A stretch of 64,000 nucleotides of DNA from Pseudomonas sp. S31 (GTDB lineage Bacteria > Pseudomonadota > Gammaproteobacteria > Pseudomonadales > Pseudomonadaceae), in NCBI RefSeq assembly GCF_016648105.1, contig NZ_JACVVE010000012.1, positions 62,001-126,000 on the forward strand. Reading direction: 5' to 3'. A model generated the notes under the pieces. The model ran no database searches, was not told the DNA's origin, and saw nothing but the letters and a program-made list of their open reading frames with translations. The position numbers were made by a program, and so were the translations under genes. Below are positions 33,749 through 43,582 of this stretch, in pieces (positions within the stretch are counted from its first letter, which is position 1; each line of letters starts with the position of its first letter).

Positions 33749-34554
33749 TGATGCGTGTCTTGATCCTGATTCTGGTGATGGCCAGCGGCTGGTGTTCAGC
33801 GGCCGGCGCCGTCGAGGTCAAATACTGGGACCGCCTGCCCTTGGCTGTTCCGCTCACGGTGGGCCAGGAGCGGGTCCTGATGCTGGATGAAGATGTTCGC
33901 GTCGGGCTACCCAGTGCGATCGCTGGCAAACTGCGCGTGCAATCTGTCGCGGGTACGGTGTATCTGCGCGCCGCCGAAACACTCCCGCCTACCCGGCTGC
34001 AGCTGCAATCAGTGAAGACGGGCGACATCATCCTGATCGATATCGAGGCGCTCGAAGGCAGCGAGGCGCTGGAGCCGGTCAAGATCGTGGCCCAGGCTCA
34101 GTCGCCAGACATGGAAGTCGCGAAGGATGCTGCACCTGTGGCGACGCCGGTACCGGTAGTGCTTACCCGCTATGCCGCACAGAACCTCTATGCGCCTCTG
34201 CGTACCGTGGCGCCATTGCCCGGAGTACAGCGCGTGCCGCTGACCGACTCCATCGCGTTCAGTACCTTGCTCCCCACCGAACGGGTTTCGATCAAGGCGC
34301 TTGCTGCGTGGCGGCTGAGCGACTACTGGGTAACGTCGGTAAAGATCGTGAACCGCGGCCCCGGCAAGGTCGCGCTGGACCCGCGTCACCTGCAGGCCAC
34401 GCTGTACGCTGCGACATTCCAGCACGCAGACCTCGGTCTCGCCGGTACGCCCGAAGACACCACCGTCGCCTACCTCGTCACCCGTGGAAGCGACCTGAAA
34501 CACGCCATGTTGCTGCCCCCGCCAAAACCGGAGGCTGCCGATCATGAAAGCTAA
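33748..34554 (+). CDS. TIGR03749 (PFL_4704) family protein, TraK-like
   Basis: The start at 33748 overlaps the preceding stop and gives a signal peptide (MRVLILILVMASGWCSAAGA). The 268-residue secreted product has VEVKYWDRLPLAVPLTVGQERVLMLDEDVRVGLPSAIAGKLRV, like secretin-related TraK proteins, then SVKIVNRGPGKVALDPRHLQATLYAATFQH near the C-terminus. It probably forms part of the outer-membrane core complex with the TIGR03752 and TIGR03751 proteins encoded next. Confidence 0.85.
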   Translation: MMRVLILILVMASGWCSAAGAVEVKYWDRLPLAVPLTVGQERVLMLDEDVRVGLPSAIAGKLRVQSVAGTVYLRAAETLPPTRLQLQSVKTGDIILIDIEALEGSEALEPVKIVAQAQSPDMEVAKDAAPVATPVPVVLTRYAAQNLYAPLRTVAPLPGVQRVPLTDSIAFSTLLPTERVSIKALAAWRLSDYWVTSVKIVNRGPGKVALDPRHLQATLYAATFQHADLGLAGTPEDTTVAYLVTRGSDLKHAMLLPPPKPEAADHES

Positions 34555-36052
34555 CAGCCTGCTGAAGTGGTTGGTACCCGGGGTCCTGCTGGGCATCGTG
34601 CTGATCATCGGCAAATCTTGGGTGGCCGCGCCGGACGGCCAGACCGAGCACGATCCGGACAAGACCACACTTAGCGCGGAACAAGCCAAGGCCCTGGGCA
34701 TCGCGGGCGACACCCCACGCGACACCGTAGCGACGCTGATCGGCCAGGTCAAAGCGATGCGCAGTGAGATGCAGACGCTGAAGAAAGGCAACGATGCGCT
34801 GCAAACCGAGAACAACCGGCTGCGCTCGCGCGAAGGCAATATCGACACGCGCATCCAGAGCACCTTGAGCAGCGTCACCCAGCAGGTCACCGAGCAGCGC
34901 CAGCAGGCCAACGATGCCCGGCAGAAGGCCGAACACCAGCACCGCGAAACCCAGGGCCTGCTGTCCAAGCTCAAGAACCAGCTCACCAGCAAGCCGGCCG
35001 CGAAGTCGGATGTGCCCGCAGGTTTCGGGCTTGAGCCCGGCGACGAGCAACAGTTTTCGGGTGCTCAAGCAGCGCCTGACGCCGTGCAGTGGATCGAGCC
35101 ATCAAATGCGCACGCCGGCCAGGACGAGGCCAGCAAAGCTGACGGTCCGCTATCATCGCTGACGTCGACGTTCAAGGACCTGCACGGCCTGGACAACAAT
35201 GCCATCGATCGTGGCCAGGACCGTTTGCGTGCAGCCGCCAAAGGCGAGCGTGACCTTGGCAACGCTCAGGACCGCGCCGAGGGCGCCAAGCCCGTTTACA
35301 CCCTCCCTGAAAACTCCACGCTGATGGGCTCAGTCGCCATGACGGCGCTGATTGGCCGGGTCCCGGTGGACGGCACCGTGAACGACCCTTATCCGTTCAA
35401 GGTGCTGGTGGGTCCGGACAACCTCACCGCCAACGGCATCGACCTGCCGGATGTGGTCGGCGCGGTCATGAGCGGCACCGCTGCCGGCGACTGGACGTTG
35501 TCCTGCGTGCGCGGCCAGGTCGAGTCGATCACCTTTGTCTTCAGCGATGGGGCCGTCCGCACGGTGCCACAGCCGCAGAAGGTCGTCAGCCGCAATCGCA
35601 GCAGCACCCAGACCTCGGACACCGAGAAGATCCGTGGCGGGCTGGGCTACATCTCCGATCCCTACGGCATTCCCTGCATTTCTGGGGAGCGCCGCTCCAA
35701 CGCCCAACAATACCTGGGCAGCCAGAGCCTGATCACGGCGGCCGGTGCCGGCTTCGCCGCAGCCCTGGGTAGCGAGCAGACCAACACCTCGTTCATCAAC
35801 TCGGCCGGCGGCAGCATGGGCTTGACCCAGAACAGCGGCAACAGCGCGCTGAACTCAGTCATCAGCGGTGGCATTGGCGATATCCGTGAGTGGATCAACA
35901 AGCTCTATGGCGAAGCCTTTGCAGCCATCTACGTGCCGCCCGGGGCTAGGGTCGCCCTGCACCTGGATCACGAGATCAGCATTGATTACGAACCCAAAGG
36001 CCGGAGAGTGAACCATGAAAACCCATCCATCTCGGTACTGGATCTGGATTAG
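34544..36052 (+). CDS. TIGR03752 (PFL_4705) family protein, TraB/VirB10-like
   Basis: The 502-residue protein has a membrane anchor at 6-24 (LKWLVPGVLLGIVLIIGKSW), a coiled-coil region (about 60-150: VKAMRSEMQTLKKGNDALQTENNRLRSREG), a linker, and a C-terminal beta-rich domain (TLMGSVAMTALIGRVPVDGTVNDPYPFKVLVG and ARVALHLDHEISIDYEPKG). This is the plan of VirB10/TraB proteins that span the periplasm. It overlaps both neighbours. Confidence 0.88.
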   Translation: MKANSLLKWLVPGVLLGIVLIIGKSWVAAPDGQTEHDPDKTTLSAEQAKALGIAGDTPRDTVATLIGQVKAMRSEMQTLKKGNDALQTENNRLRSREGNIDTRIQSTLSSVTQQVTEQRQQANDARQKAEHQHRETQGLLSKLKNQLTSKPAAKSDVPAGFGLEPGDEQQFSGAQAAPDAVQWIEPSNAHAGQDEASKADGPLSSLTSTFKDLHGLDNNAIDRGQDRLRAAAKGERDLGNAQDRAEGAKPVYTLPENSTLMGSVAMTALIGRVPVDGTVNDPYPFKVLVGPDNLTANGIDLPDVVGAVMSGTAAGDWTLSCVRGQVESITFVFSDGAVRTVPQPQKVVSRNRSSTQTSDTEKIRGGLGYISDPYGIPCISGERRSNAQQYLGSQSLITAAGAGFAAALGSEQTNTSFINSAGGSMGLTQNSGNSALNSVISGGIGDIREWINKLYGEAFAAIYVPPGARVALHLDHEISIDYEPKGRRVNHENPSISVLDLD

Positions 36053-36434
36053 CCTGCTGCTCGGTCTGCACTTGGTCGGCTGCTCCACCAGCAAGGAGGA
36101 AATGCTGCCCCACGGCGATCAAACCATGTTGGACATCTGGAACGGCGGTGGCTCCGTCGGCTCCCAGCAGCAGTTGCAGGAAGCGCGTGGCGAACTGCGC
36201 CGTCCAGTGCTGGATCCCGAACGTCTGATCGACGACCAGAGCGCCTACACCCGCACGGCTGCCAACGAAATCCGCGCCCAGTTCCCGCGCCTGCCCAACC
36301 CGGACCTGGTCATGTACGTGTACCCGCACCTAGCCGGTACCCAGCAGACCCCGGTACCTGGTTACTCGACCGTGTTTCCGCTGTACGAGAAGGTCCAGTA
36401 CGCGCTGCCCGGCGAACGCCTGGACGATCTGTGA
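36015..36434 (+). CDS. TIGR03751 family conjugal transfer lipoprotein
   Basis: The 139-residue product begins MKTHPSRYWIWISLLLGLHLVGCS, a lipoprotein signal with the lipobox Cys at about residue 24. The family core follows (EEMLPHGDQTMLDIWNGG, then LPNPDLVMYVYPHLAGTQQTPVPGYSTVFPLYEK). It lies in an outer-membrane lipoprotein position similar to TraV/VirB7. The gene overlaps the TraB-like gene upstream and the ATPase gene downstream. Confidence 0.88.
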   Translation: MKTHPSRYWIWISLLLGLHLVGCSTSKEEMLPHGDQTMLDIWNGGGSVGSQQQLQEARGELRRPVLDPERLIDDQSAYTRTAANEIRAQFPRLPNPDLVMYVYPHLAGTQQTPVPGYSTVFPLYEKVQYALPGERLDDL

Positions 36435-39175
36435 TGGCCGATGACGCAAGTCGCGACCCGCCACGCTGGAAGCCCTGGCGTGCGGCGCAGCGCCGGCGCG
36501 CGACGATTGCCGACGAGGCTGCCCAATATACGCACAATCCCAGCTTCACCGATCACCTGCCCTGGGTCGAGTACCTCGAGGACGAGCAGTGCTTTCTGCT
36601 CGACGACAACCGCTCAGTGGGCGCGGTGTTTGAGCTGCAGCCGATTGGGACTGAGGGTCGTGAGCCCGAGTGGCTAATGGCAGCACGCGACGCCCTGGAA
36701 GATGCGTTGCAGGACAGCTTCGACGAACTGGACCAGGCGCCCTGGGTGGTGCAGTTCTTCTGCCAGGATGACAGTGACTTTGCCCCGTACCTCGAACGCC
36801 TGGAGCGCTATATCGCGCCCCGCGCCCAAGGCACACCATTCACCCAGGCCTTCTTCACGTCGATGCAACGTCATCTCGACGCCATTGCTAAACCGGGTGG
36901 ACTATTCGACGACCATGTCGTGTCCCACCTGCCTTGGCGCGGCAGCAACCGGCGGATTCGCCTGGTAGTCTACCGCTGGCTCGCGGACCAGGGTGACGAA
37001 GACGGGCAAAGCCCGACTCAGTTGCTAAGCCGGACCTGCGAGCGCCTGGTGGCCTCGCTGCAGGCCTGCGGGGTCTGCCCTCGCCGGTTGACCGGACGCG
37101 ACTTCTACGACTGGTTGCTGCCCTGGTTCAACCCGTCCCCTGCCCTCACCGACGAATCTCCCGCAGCGTTCTATCGACGCGTGCCCTATCCGGAGACGGA
37201 CGACGGTGAGGACCTGCCGCTGCCGTTCGACCACGATTTCGCCGAGCGGCTGTTCTTCCAGGAACCGCGCTCCGATAGCGAACAGGGCCTCTGGTACTTC
37301 GATCAACAGCCTCATACGGTGATGGTGGTCGACAAGCTGCGCAGGCCGCCGCATATCGGCCAGCTGACCGGCGAAACGCGCAAAGGCGAGGCGTTGAACG
37401 CCTTGTTCGATCAATTGCCTGAGCAGGCGGTGATGAGCCTGACCTTGGTGATCACGCCCCAGGATGTGCTTGAGGAACAGCTCAACCGCCTGGCGCGTAA
37501 AGCCATCGGCGAGAATCTCGCCTCGACCCAGACCCGCCAAGACGTGGAAGAAGCGCGCGCGCTGATTGGGCGCAAGCACAAGCTGTACCGCGGTACCTTG
37601 ACGCTGTACCTGCGCGGTGCGGATGAACAGCAGCTGCGCCAGCGCTCGGTTCAGGCCGCCAATGTACTGCTCGGCGCCGGCCTGCAACCGGTGCGCGAGG
37701 GCGATGAAGTCGCGGCGTGCAACAGCTACCTGCGCTGGCTACCCATGGTCTACAACCCGTCACGAGACACGCGCAATTGGTACACACGGCTGTTGTTCGC
37801 CCAGCACGTCGCCAACCTGTTGCCGCTGTGGGGGCGCAACATCGGCACCGGCAATCCAGGCGTCACCTTCTTCAACCGTGGGGGTGCACCGCTGTCGTTT
37901 GACCCGTTGTCACGTTTCGACCGCTCGATGAATGGCCACCTGCTGTTGTTCGGTCCGACCGGCGCCGGCAAATCGGCCACCCTGATCTCGATCCTGATGC
38001 AGGTCATGGCCGTGTACCGGCCGAGGCTGTTCATCGTTGAAGCGGGCAACTCCTTTGGCCTGCAGGGCGACTACTTCGCCACGCTCGGCTTGTCCGTCAA
38101 CAAGGTCCAGCTCAAACCCGGCAGTGGCCTAAGCCTGGCGCCGTTTGCCGATGCCCGTCGGCTGATCGAGCACCCGGACCAGGTGGCCAGCCTGTCGACC
38201 GAAGACCTGGATGAAACGGCGCCGGACAGTGATGAGCAGCGCGATGTGCTGGGCGAGCTGGAGATCACCGCACGGCTGATGATTACCGGCGGCGAAGCTA
38301 AGGAAGAGGCGCGTTTGACTCGCGCGGATCGCAGCCTGATCCGAGAGTGCATCCTTGATGCCGCTCAGCACTGCGCCGCGACCGAACAACAGGTGCAGAC
38401 ACGGCATGTGCGAGATGCCCTACGCCAGGTCGCCAGCGACGCCCATTTGCCTGACAAACGCCGGGAGCGCGCCCAGGAGATGGCCGAGTCCATCGACCTG
38501 TTCTGCCAGGGTTTTGAGGGCGCGCTGTTTGACCGGCCCGGCACGCCCTGGCCAGAGAGCGATGTGACGATCGTCGACCTCGCCACCTACGCCCGCGAGG
38601 GCTACGAAGCGCAGATGTCGATCAGCTACATCAGCCTGATGAACACGGTGAATAACCTCGCCGAACGCGACCAGTACCTCGGGCGGCCGATCATCATGGT
38701 CACCGACGAAGGCCACATCATTACCAAAAACCCGCTGCTGGCCCCCTTTGTCGTCAAGGGCACGAAGATGTGGCGCAAGCTGGGCGCCTGGTTCTGGCTG
38801 GCCACCCAGAACCTGGCCGACTTCCCCGACGCGGCGCAGACCATGCTCAACATGATTGAGTGGTGGATCTGCCTGAACATGCCGCCGGCGGAAATCGAGG
38901 AAATCGCCCGCTTCAAGAAACTCACGCCGGCGCAAAAGGCGCTGCTGCTCTCCGCGAGCAAGGCCTCGGGCAAGTACACCGAGGGCGTAGTCCTGTCGAA
39001 GAACCTGGAGACACTGTTCCGCGCGGTGCCGCCGAGCCTGTACCTCGCACTGGCCATGACCGAGCCCGAGGAAAAAGCCCAACGCTGGCGATTGATGGAA
39101 GAGCACCAGCAGTCCGAGCTGGAGGCCGCCCTGCAGGTCGCGGCAGAGATCGATCGCCTGCGTGGTATGTCGTGA
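36434..39175 (+). CDS. Conjugative transfer ATPase, VirB4/TraC-like (TIGR03744)
   Basis: The 913-residue protein has the N-terminal VirB4 domain and a P-loop at about 507-514 (GPTGAGKS), followed by RPRLFIVEAGNSFGLQGDYFATLG, DVTIVDLATYAREGY and the Walker B-like IIMVTDEGHIITKNPLLAPF. It powers assembly of the mating pore and pilus from the cytoplasmic face of the inner membrane. The start overlaps the preceding stop. It is the most conserved gene of the system. About 220 bp of unclear sequence follow. Confidence 0.93.
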   Translation: MADDASRDPPRWKPWRAAQRRRATIADEAAQYTHNPSFTDHLPWVEYLEDEQCFLLDDNRSVGAVFELQPIGTEGREPEWLMAARDALEDALQDSFDELDQAPWVVQFFCQDDSDFAPYLERLERYIAPRAQGTPFTQAFFTSMQRHLDAIAKPGGLFDDHVVSHLPWRGSNRRIRLVVYRWLADQGDEDGQSPTQLLSRTCERLVASLQACGVCPRRLTGRDFYDWLLPWFNPSPALTDESPAAFYRRVPYPETDDGEDLPLPFDHDFAERLFFQEPRSDSEQGLWYFDQQPHTVMVVDKLRRPPHIGQLTGETRKGEALNALFDQLPEQAVMSLTLVITPQDVLEEQLNRLARKAIGENLASTQTRQDVEEARALIGRKHKLYRGTLTLYLRGADEQQLRQRSVQAANVLLGAGLQPVREGDEVAACNSYLRWLPMVYNPSRDTRNWYTRLLFAQHVANLLPLWGRNIGTGNPGVTFFNRGGAPLSFDPLSRFDRSMNGHLLLFGPTGAGKSATLISILMQVMAVYRPRLFIVEAGNSFGLQGDYFATLGLSVNKVQLKPGSGLSLAPFADARRLIEHPDQVASLSTEDLDETAPDSDEQRDVLGELEITARLMITGGEAKEEARLTRADRSLIRECILDAAQHCAATEQQVQTRHVRDALRQVASDAHLPDKRRERAQEMAESIDLFCQGFEGALFDRPGTPWPESDVTIVDLATYAREGYEAQMSISYISLMNTVNNLAERDQYLGRPIIMVTDEGHIITKNPLLAPFVVKGTKMWRKLGAWFWLATQNLADFPDAAQTMLNMIEWWICLNMPPAEIEEIARFKKLTPAQKALLLSASKASGKYTEGVVLSKNLETLFRAVPPSLYLALAMTEPEEKAQRWRLMEEHQQSELEAALQVAAEIDRLRGMS

Positions 39176-39396
39176 ACCATACCGTCTGAGCCGTTCGTGT
39201 CCCTTCTAATTAGCAAACATCGGCAGGAGTACATTTGTACTCCTTCTCTATTTTGCATGACCCGCTCTGCTAAACCAGCCGCCAGACGAAACCGATGAAG
39301 CCGGGCTCGGTTTGTCTCCCCTCCTCCCGTGTCTTATCCGGGATGCTGAAACTTGGCGCATGGATGCACACCGCTGCCACCTGCCGAGCGTTGCCC
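39176..39396. other. Gap where a TIGR03757 gene is usually found
   Basis: Related ICEs usually have a TIGR03757 gene between the ATPase and TIGR03756. Here only about 220 bp remain. One frame on the plus strand (39261-39450) stays open and ends in RLYRLQITEALED and a stop, which reads like a coding tail, but it has no start or family features. A deletion scar is the simplest reading. Confidence 0.4.
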
Positions 39397-40374
39397 ATGA
39401 ACGTGACCGCCTCTACCGCCTGCAGATCACCGAAGCCCTGGAAGACTGACCGACGCCGTGCGCTCACTGCGGCGGTTCTGCTCATCGCCACCGAGCAGTG
39501 CCTGGCACTGACCACCCCGACCATCATCGCCTCCGTCACCTCGCTGCAGTGCCTGGAATACCGGGTCGTCGGTATCTGCTACTGGCTGCTGTGCACGCCG
39601 TTCGGCTGCACGGTGCGCACCTCGCCGAAGATCCGTCATTTCATTCCCGAGCTAGTGGTGTCGAGCTACGCCGACACCGGGGGCAACCCCTGGAGCGAAA
39701 TGTCCGCACTGTCGATGCCGACGTCAGCATCACAAGGCGGTGGCAACCTCATCACGCCTTCGCTGCAGCGCGATAACCTGCCTCGGTTCAAGAATGTCGA
39801 CGGCATCGGGCACCCCGGCGGGGCTGCCCTGACGGCCTTGGCGCATACGTTCGGCTATGCGTGCCCAAGCGGTGCCGTGCCGTTTGCGCCCTACTACCTC
39901 AGTACCCTCGACCCGCTGGCGTGGCGCCAGGCGATTCCCGAATCCGTCTACCCGCAGGCACTGGTGCCGGGCATGCGCGAGATCGGCAACCAAGCACTCG
40001 GCGACATGTGGGGTAGCGTCTACCCACGCCACGGATTTCTGGTGCAGCCCGACGACTTCAAGGCGGGTGCCGTAATGGCGCAGCGCGCCGGTGACTTCAT
40101 CACTCGCGTTGGCCAGCCGCACGTCTATCGGCCGCTGCAGGCGATGCCCGCTCCCGGCTACTGGCCGCCGCAGCCGGTGCTGGAAAACAACGTCAACAAC
40201 CACCGCTGGCAACTGCTCACGCCGGTGATCCAGAACACCTGCGCCATCTTCCCCAGCCCAACGATCCAGAGCGCCGACGGAGCCTATGCCTGGTCGCTGT
40301 GGCGGCCCTACCGCTGCTGCCAGCGCATGGGCCAGACCTTCCTGTTCAGCATTGATTTTGACGGAGGCCAATGA
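39397..40374 (+). CDS. TIGR03756 family protein, TraU-like
   Basis: The start is taken at the ATG at 39397, giving a signal peptide (KTDRRRALTAAVLLIATEQCLA); ATGs further upstream lack an export-compatible N-terminus. The 325-residue product shows the TraU-like core: SLQCLEYRVVGICYWLLCTPFGCTVRTS, HFIPELVVSSYADTGGNPW, and the C-terminal AYAWSLWRPYRCCQRMGQTFLF. Cysteines are numerous, as expected of a periplasmic protein that needs disulfide bonds. It is required for DNA transfer in related systems. Its stop overlaps the next start. Confidence 0.85.
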   Translation: MNVTASTACRSPKPWKTDRRRALTAAVLLIATEQCLALTTPTIIASVTSLQCLEYRVVGICYWLLCTPFGCTVRTSPKIRHFIPELVVSSYADTGGNPWSEMSALSMPTSASQGGGNLITPSLQRDNLPRFKNVDGIGHPGGAALTALAHTFGYACPSGAVPFAPYYLSTLDPLAWRQAIPESVYPQALVPGMREIGNQALGDMWGSVYPRHGFLVQPDDFKAGAVMAQRAGDFITRVGQPHVYRPLQAMPAPGYWPPQPVLENNVNNHRWQLLTPVIQNTCAIFPSPTIQSADGAYAWSLWRPYRCCQRMGQTFLFSIDFDGGQ

Positions 40375-41729
40375 TGAAGACCCTCTCGCTCGGTCTGCTG
40401 TGTTTCCTCGTCTATGCCGTGGGCCACGCCGCCGAGAACGGCTACCACCTTGGTGACCAGGCTCCGGTGCTGGACGACCGGGTGATGTACACCATCGGCG
40501 GCGGTTCGGCGGCAGGGGCGCCCTCCTCACTCTACCGACCCAATGGCCTTGGCGTGGGCATGTCTTGGCGCGCCAACATGATGTGCGGAAACATGAACCT
40601 CTCGAACACCCTGCAGAACCAGCTCAATGGCGCCACCCAGGGCTTCCAGCAGATCATGGGCAACGTCATCCAGAACGCCACGCAGGCGGTGATGTCGCTG
40701 CCGGCGATGATCATCCAGCGGGCCAATCCCGGGCTGTATGAGCTGCTCAGCAATGGAGTGCTGCAGGGACGGATCGACTTCGACCGCTCCAAGCTCACCT
40801 GCCAGGCGATGGCGGCGAAGATGGCCGACAAAGTCGACCAGGCCGGCTGGGGTGCGCTGGCGCAGAACCAGGAGATGCAGCACAACCTCGAGCAGTCCGG
40901 CGGCGACGCTGTGACGGCAGTGAAGGACACCGAAGCGAACAACGGCAACAACGGCGTCAGCTGGGTCGGTGGGCAGAAAGCCGGAGGCAACGGCCAGCAA
41001 CCCATCCGGGTGACCTCGGATGTGGTCAAGGCCGGCTACAACCTGCTGCACAACCGGGCGGTCGAGGATACCTCGGCACTTGGTTCGGATTGCCAGAATG
41101 GTGCCATCTGCCAGGCGTGGTCGAGTCCTGTTGAGGCCTCCGAGTGGGCGACGCGTGTGCTCGGGGAATCCGAGGTTCAGACCTGCGACGACTGCGAGAC
41201 GCTGCGGGTAACTGCCGGTACCGGCCTGTCGCCGCTGATCCAGGAAACCTACACGGAAAACCTGGAAGGCTTACAACGCATGGTCTCAGGTGCCGAGCAG
41301 CCGACACCAGAGAACCTGGACAAAGTCTCTAGCCCGTTGCTGCAGGTCTCCCGAGGTGTCATCAAGGGGCTGCGCGACGATCCCGACCAGAATCTGCTGG
41401 CCCGGCGCCTGGCCAGCGAGACCGCACTATCGAGTGTGATCTACAAAGCGATGCTGTTACAGCGCACGCTTTTTGCCGGCAGCCACGAGCCCAACGTGGC
41501 TTCCGCACAGCCCGCCACCAACGCCCTCAACAGCAACATCGAAACGCTTGAACGCGAGATCCGCCTGCTGCAAACCGAGCTACAGGTACGCCAGTCGCTG
41601 GCCACCAACACCGCCAGCCTGGTCCTCGATCGCCACGCCGGCGGTGCCGACGCCTCGCGTAGCATCGATCAGCGTGATCCGGAGCCGGACCGTTTGCGCC
41701 GAGCCGAACAGGAGAGGAGCACGCCATGA
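40371..41729 (+). CDS. TIGR03755 (PFL_4711) family ICE protein
   Basis: The 452-residue exported protein begins MMKTLSLGLLCFLVYAVGHA, a signal peptide. The family core includes LDDRVMYTIGGGSAAGAPSS, LGVGMSWRANMMCGNMNLSNTLQNQLNGATQGFQQIMGNVIQNATQAV and a C-terminal coiled region (LNSNIETLEREIRLLQTELQVRQSL). Its place next to TraU-like and TraG-like genes points to the mating-pair stabilisation part of the system, where F-type TraH acts; the equivalence is inferred. Confidence 0.85.
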   Translation: MMKTLSLGLLCFLVYAVGHAAENGYHLGDQAPVLDDRVMYTIGGGSAAGAPSSLYRPNGLGVGMSWRANMMCGNMNLSNTLQNQLNGATQGFQQIMGNVIQNATQAVMSLPAMIIQRANPGLYELLSNGVLQGRIDFDRSKLTCQAMAAKMADKVDQAGWGALAQNQEMQHNLEQSGGDAVTAVKDTEANNGNNGVSWVGGQKAGGNGQQPIRVTSDVVKAGYNLLHNRAVEDTSALGSDCQNGAICQAWSSPVEASEWATRVLGESEVQTCDDCETLRVTAGTGLSPLIQETYTENLEGLQRMVSGAEQPTPENLDKVSSPLLQVSRGVIKGLRDDPDQNLLARRLASETALSSVIYKAMLLQRTLFAGSHEPNVASAQPATNALNSNIETLEREIRLLQTELQVRQSLATNTASLVLDRHAGGADASRSIDQRDPEPDRLRRAEQERSTP

Positions 41730-42031
41730 TCTCATTATCTGTGAGGTTCACGCTCGCGCGTGTACTGCTGGTGCTCGGTGCCATGCTGGGCATGTTGTTG
41801 ATTGCTTGGATGGCGCTGCACCTGTCCGCCACTCAGCTTGATTGGGTCCAAACAGCACGCTCAAGTACACCCTACTTCGCGTGCTGGCGCGCGCTCTTGT
41901 ACACGCTGATTTTTGCCGGGTGGGCCGCAGCGTTGCGCAGGCGGCCCAAGCCTGAAGATGAGCAACGGCTGAAACGCCTGGGCTTGATCGGCTTCAGCTC
42001 GATCATCCTGGTCGAACTGTCTCGCGTGTGA
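41726..42031 (+). CDS. Small membrane protein of the transfer operon
   Basis: The 101-residue protein has a long hydrophobic N-terminal segment (LARVLLVLGAMLGMLLIAWMALHL), a second one (RALLYTLIFAGWAAALRR), and a third near the end (LKRLGLIGFSSIILVELSRV). I recognise no family. It overlaps TIGR03755 by 4 bp and precedes traG by 10 bp, a slot often filled by a small hypothetical protein in related ICEs. Confidence 0.7.
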   Translation: MISLSVRFTLARVLLVLGAMLGMLLIAWMALHLSATQLDWVQTARSSTPYFACWRALLYTLIFAGWAAALRRRPKPEDEQRLKRLGLIGFSSIILVELSRV

Positions 42032-42040
42032 GGTGCAACC

Positions 42041-43579
42041 ATGAACATGAGCACCAACAGCTACCTCGAGTATTACCTTTCACTGCTGGCCTGGATCATC
42101 AATAACGGCATCTGGAACACCTTGGCGGACACCGGGCTGTTCGCCGCTCCGTTCGGCGCGATCATCCTGCAGGAATGGTTGTCAGCTCGCCAACAGGGTG
42201 CCGACGAGGGCAACAAGGGACTGTTGTCGATCCCTCGCGTCGAGAACCGGTTGTGGATGAGCTACGTGGTCATATTGTTCGGCTGCATGCCGTTTTTCCC
42301 ACTCAACCTGTCCTCGGTGAGCTTTGACGATGCGGCGAGCCAGCGGTGTGGCGTGTCCATGGCCAAACCTGCGGATACGGCCTGGGGCACAACCTTCAAC
42401 ACCATCGGAGAGAAGTCAGCGAATGTCCCGGTGTGGTGGTTCCTGGTGCATGCCATGAGCAAGGGCATCACCGCCGCCGCGACCGCGTCGATCCCCTGCG
42501 CACCCGACATCCGTGCGATGCGCATGGAGATCGACAGCTCGCGGATCAACGACCAGGTACTGCTGCAGGAAGTCGCCGACTTCAACCGAGACTGCTACGG
42601 CTTTTCGCGCTCACGGCTGTTCACCAATCGGCCCGATTTGGACGAATCCCAGAGCTACGACGCGTCCTGGATCGGCTCGACCTACCTGCTCAACACACCG
42701 GGCTACTACGACACCGATCGCTCGCGAACGCCCAGGATCGATTGGCCATACGACGAGACCCGGGATACCTCGCTGCCCCAGCTCGACAACGGTGCTGGTT
42801 ATCCCACCTGCAAGCAGTGGTGGAGCGATGGCACCATCGGATTACGCGATCGCTTGGTGGCCCAGATCGATCCATCGCTGATGTCGCAGTTGCGGGGCTG
42901 GCTGACTGGGCGCACCACCACCGAGATCGAAGACGCAACCTTGCGAGAGCTGGTGAGCCCGCGGCAACAGTCATTGAGCATGGCACCCGGGCAAGTGTTC
43001 CAGGACTACGGCAGCAGTGCCCGTGGTGGATCACTGACGCAAGGGCTCAACAACCTGGCCACCAACACCGGCCTGGCCCTGGGTTCTTTCAGCAACTTCC
43101 CAGCGATGAATGCCTTGCGTGCAGCCTTACCCATGGTTCAGGCCTTCCTGATCATGGGCACCATCATCAGCTTGCCCCTGGTGCTGCTGATCAGCACCTA
43201 CCAGCTCAAAGCGCTGATGACGGTTACCTTCGCGCTGTTCACCCTGCATATGCTGACGTTCTGGTGGGAGCTTGCGCGCTGGATCGATTCGAGCATGCTG
43301 GAAACGCTATACAACCAAGTTTCAGCCACAGACCAGGCACTGTTGTCGTTGCCGACGGCAGGATTCATGGACGGGACGGTCACCGCGCAGGTGATCGAGT
43401 ACGTTATGGGTGCAATGTTCGTGGTGCTGCCGATGTTTTTCCTCGGAGCGATGAGCTGGGCTGGTTACAACGTCGGCAGCAACGTTCAAAGCTTGCTTAC
43501 TCAGGGCGCGGAAAGCGCCAAACTTCAAGCTGGGAAAGGATCATCTCAAGTTGTCGGGGGTATTCAAAAGCTCAAGTAA
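42041..43579 (+). CDS. traG: TraG N-terminal-domain conjugal transfer protein
   Basis: The 512-residue membrane protein begins MNMSTNSYLEYYLSLLAWIINNGIWNTLADTGLFAAPF, the typical TraG_N opening, has hydrophobic segments around 70-90 (LWMSYVVILFGCMPFFPLNL) and 360-470 (AFLIMGTIISLPLVLLI; VTFALFTLHMLTFWWELARW; VLPMFFLGAMSWAGY). It ends soon after the membrane part and so lacks the large C-terminal domain of F-plasmid TraG. It should act in mating-pair stabilisation. It is the last gene of the mating-pore operon. Confidence 0.9.
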   Translation: MNMSTNSYLEYYLSLLAWIINNGIWNTLADTGLFAAPFGAIILQEWLSARQQGADEGNKGLLSIPRVENRLWMSYVVILFGCMPFFPLNLSSVSFDDAASQRCGVSMAKPADTAWGTTFNTIGEKSANVPVWWFLVHAMSKGITAAATASIPCAPDIRAMRMEIDSSRINDQVLLQEVADFNRDCYGFSRSRLFTNRPDLDESQSYDASWIGSTYLLNTPGYYDTDRSRTPRIDWPYDETRDTSLPQLDNGAGYPTCKQWWSDGTIGLRDRLVAQIDPSLMSQLRGWLTGRTTTEIEDATLRELVSPRQQSLSMAPGQVFQDYGSSARGGSLTQGLNNLATNTGLALGSFSNFPAMNALRAALPMVQAFLIMGTIISLPLVLLISTYQLKALMTVTFALFTLHMLTFWWELARWIDSSMLETLYNQVSATDQALLSLPTAGFMDGTVTAQVIEYVMGAMFVVLPMFFLGAMSWAGYNVGSNVQSLLTQGAESAKLQAGKGSSQVVGGIQKLK

Positions 43580-43582
43580 AAA

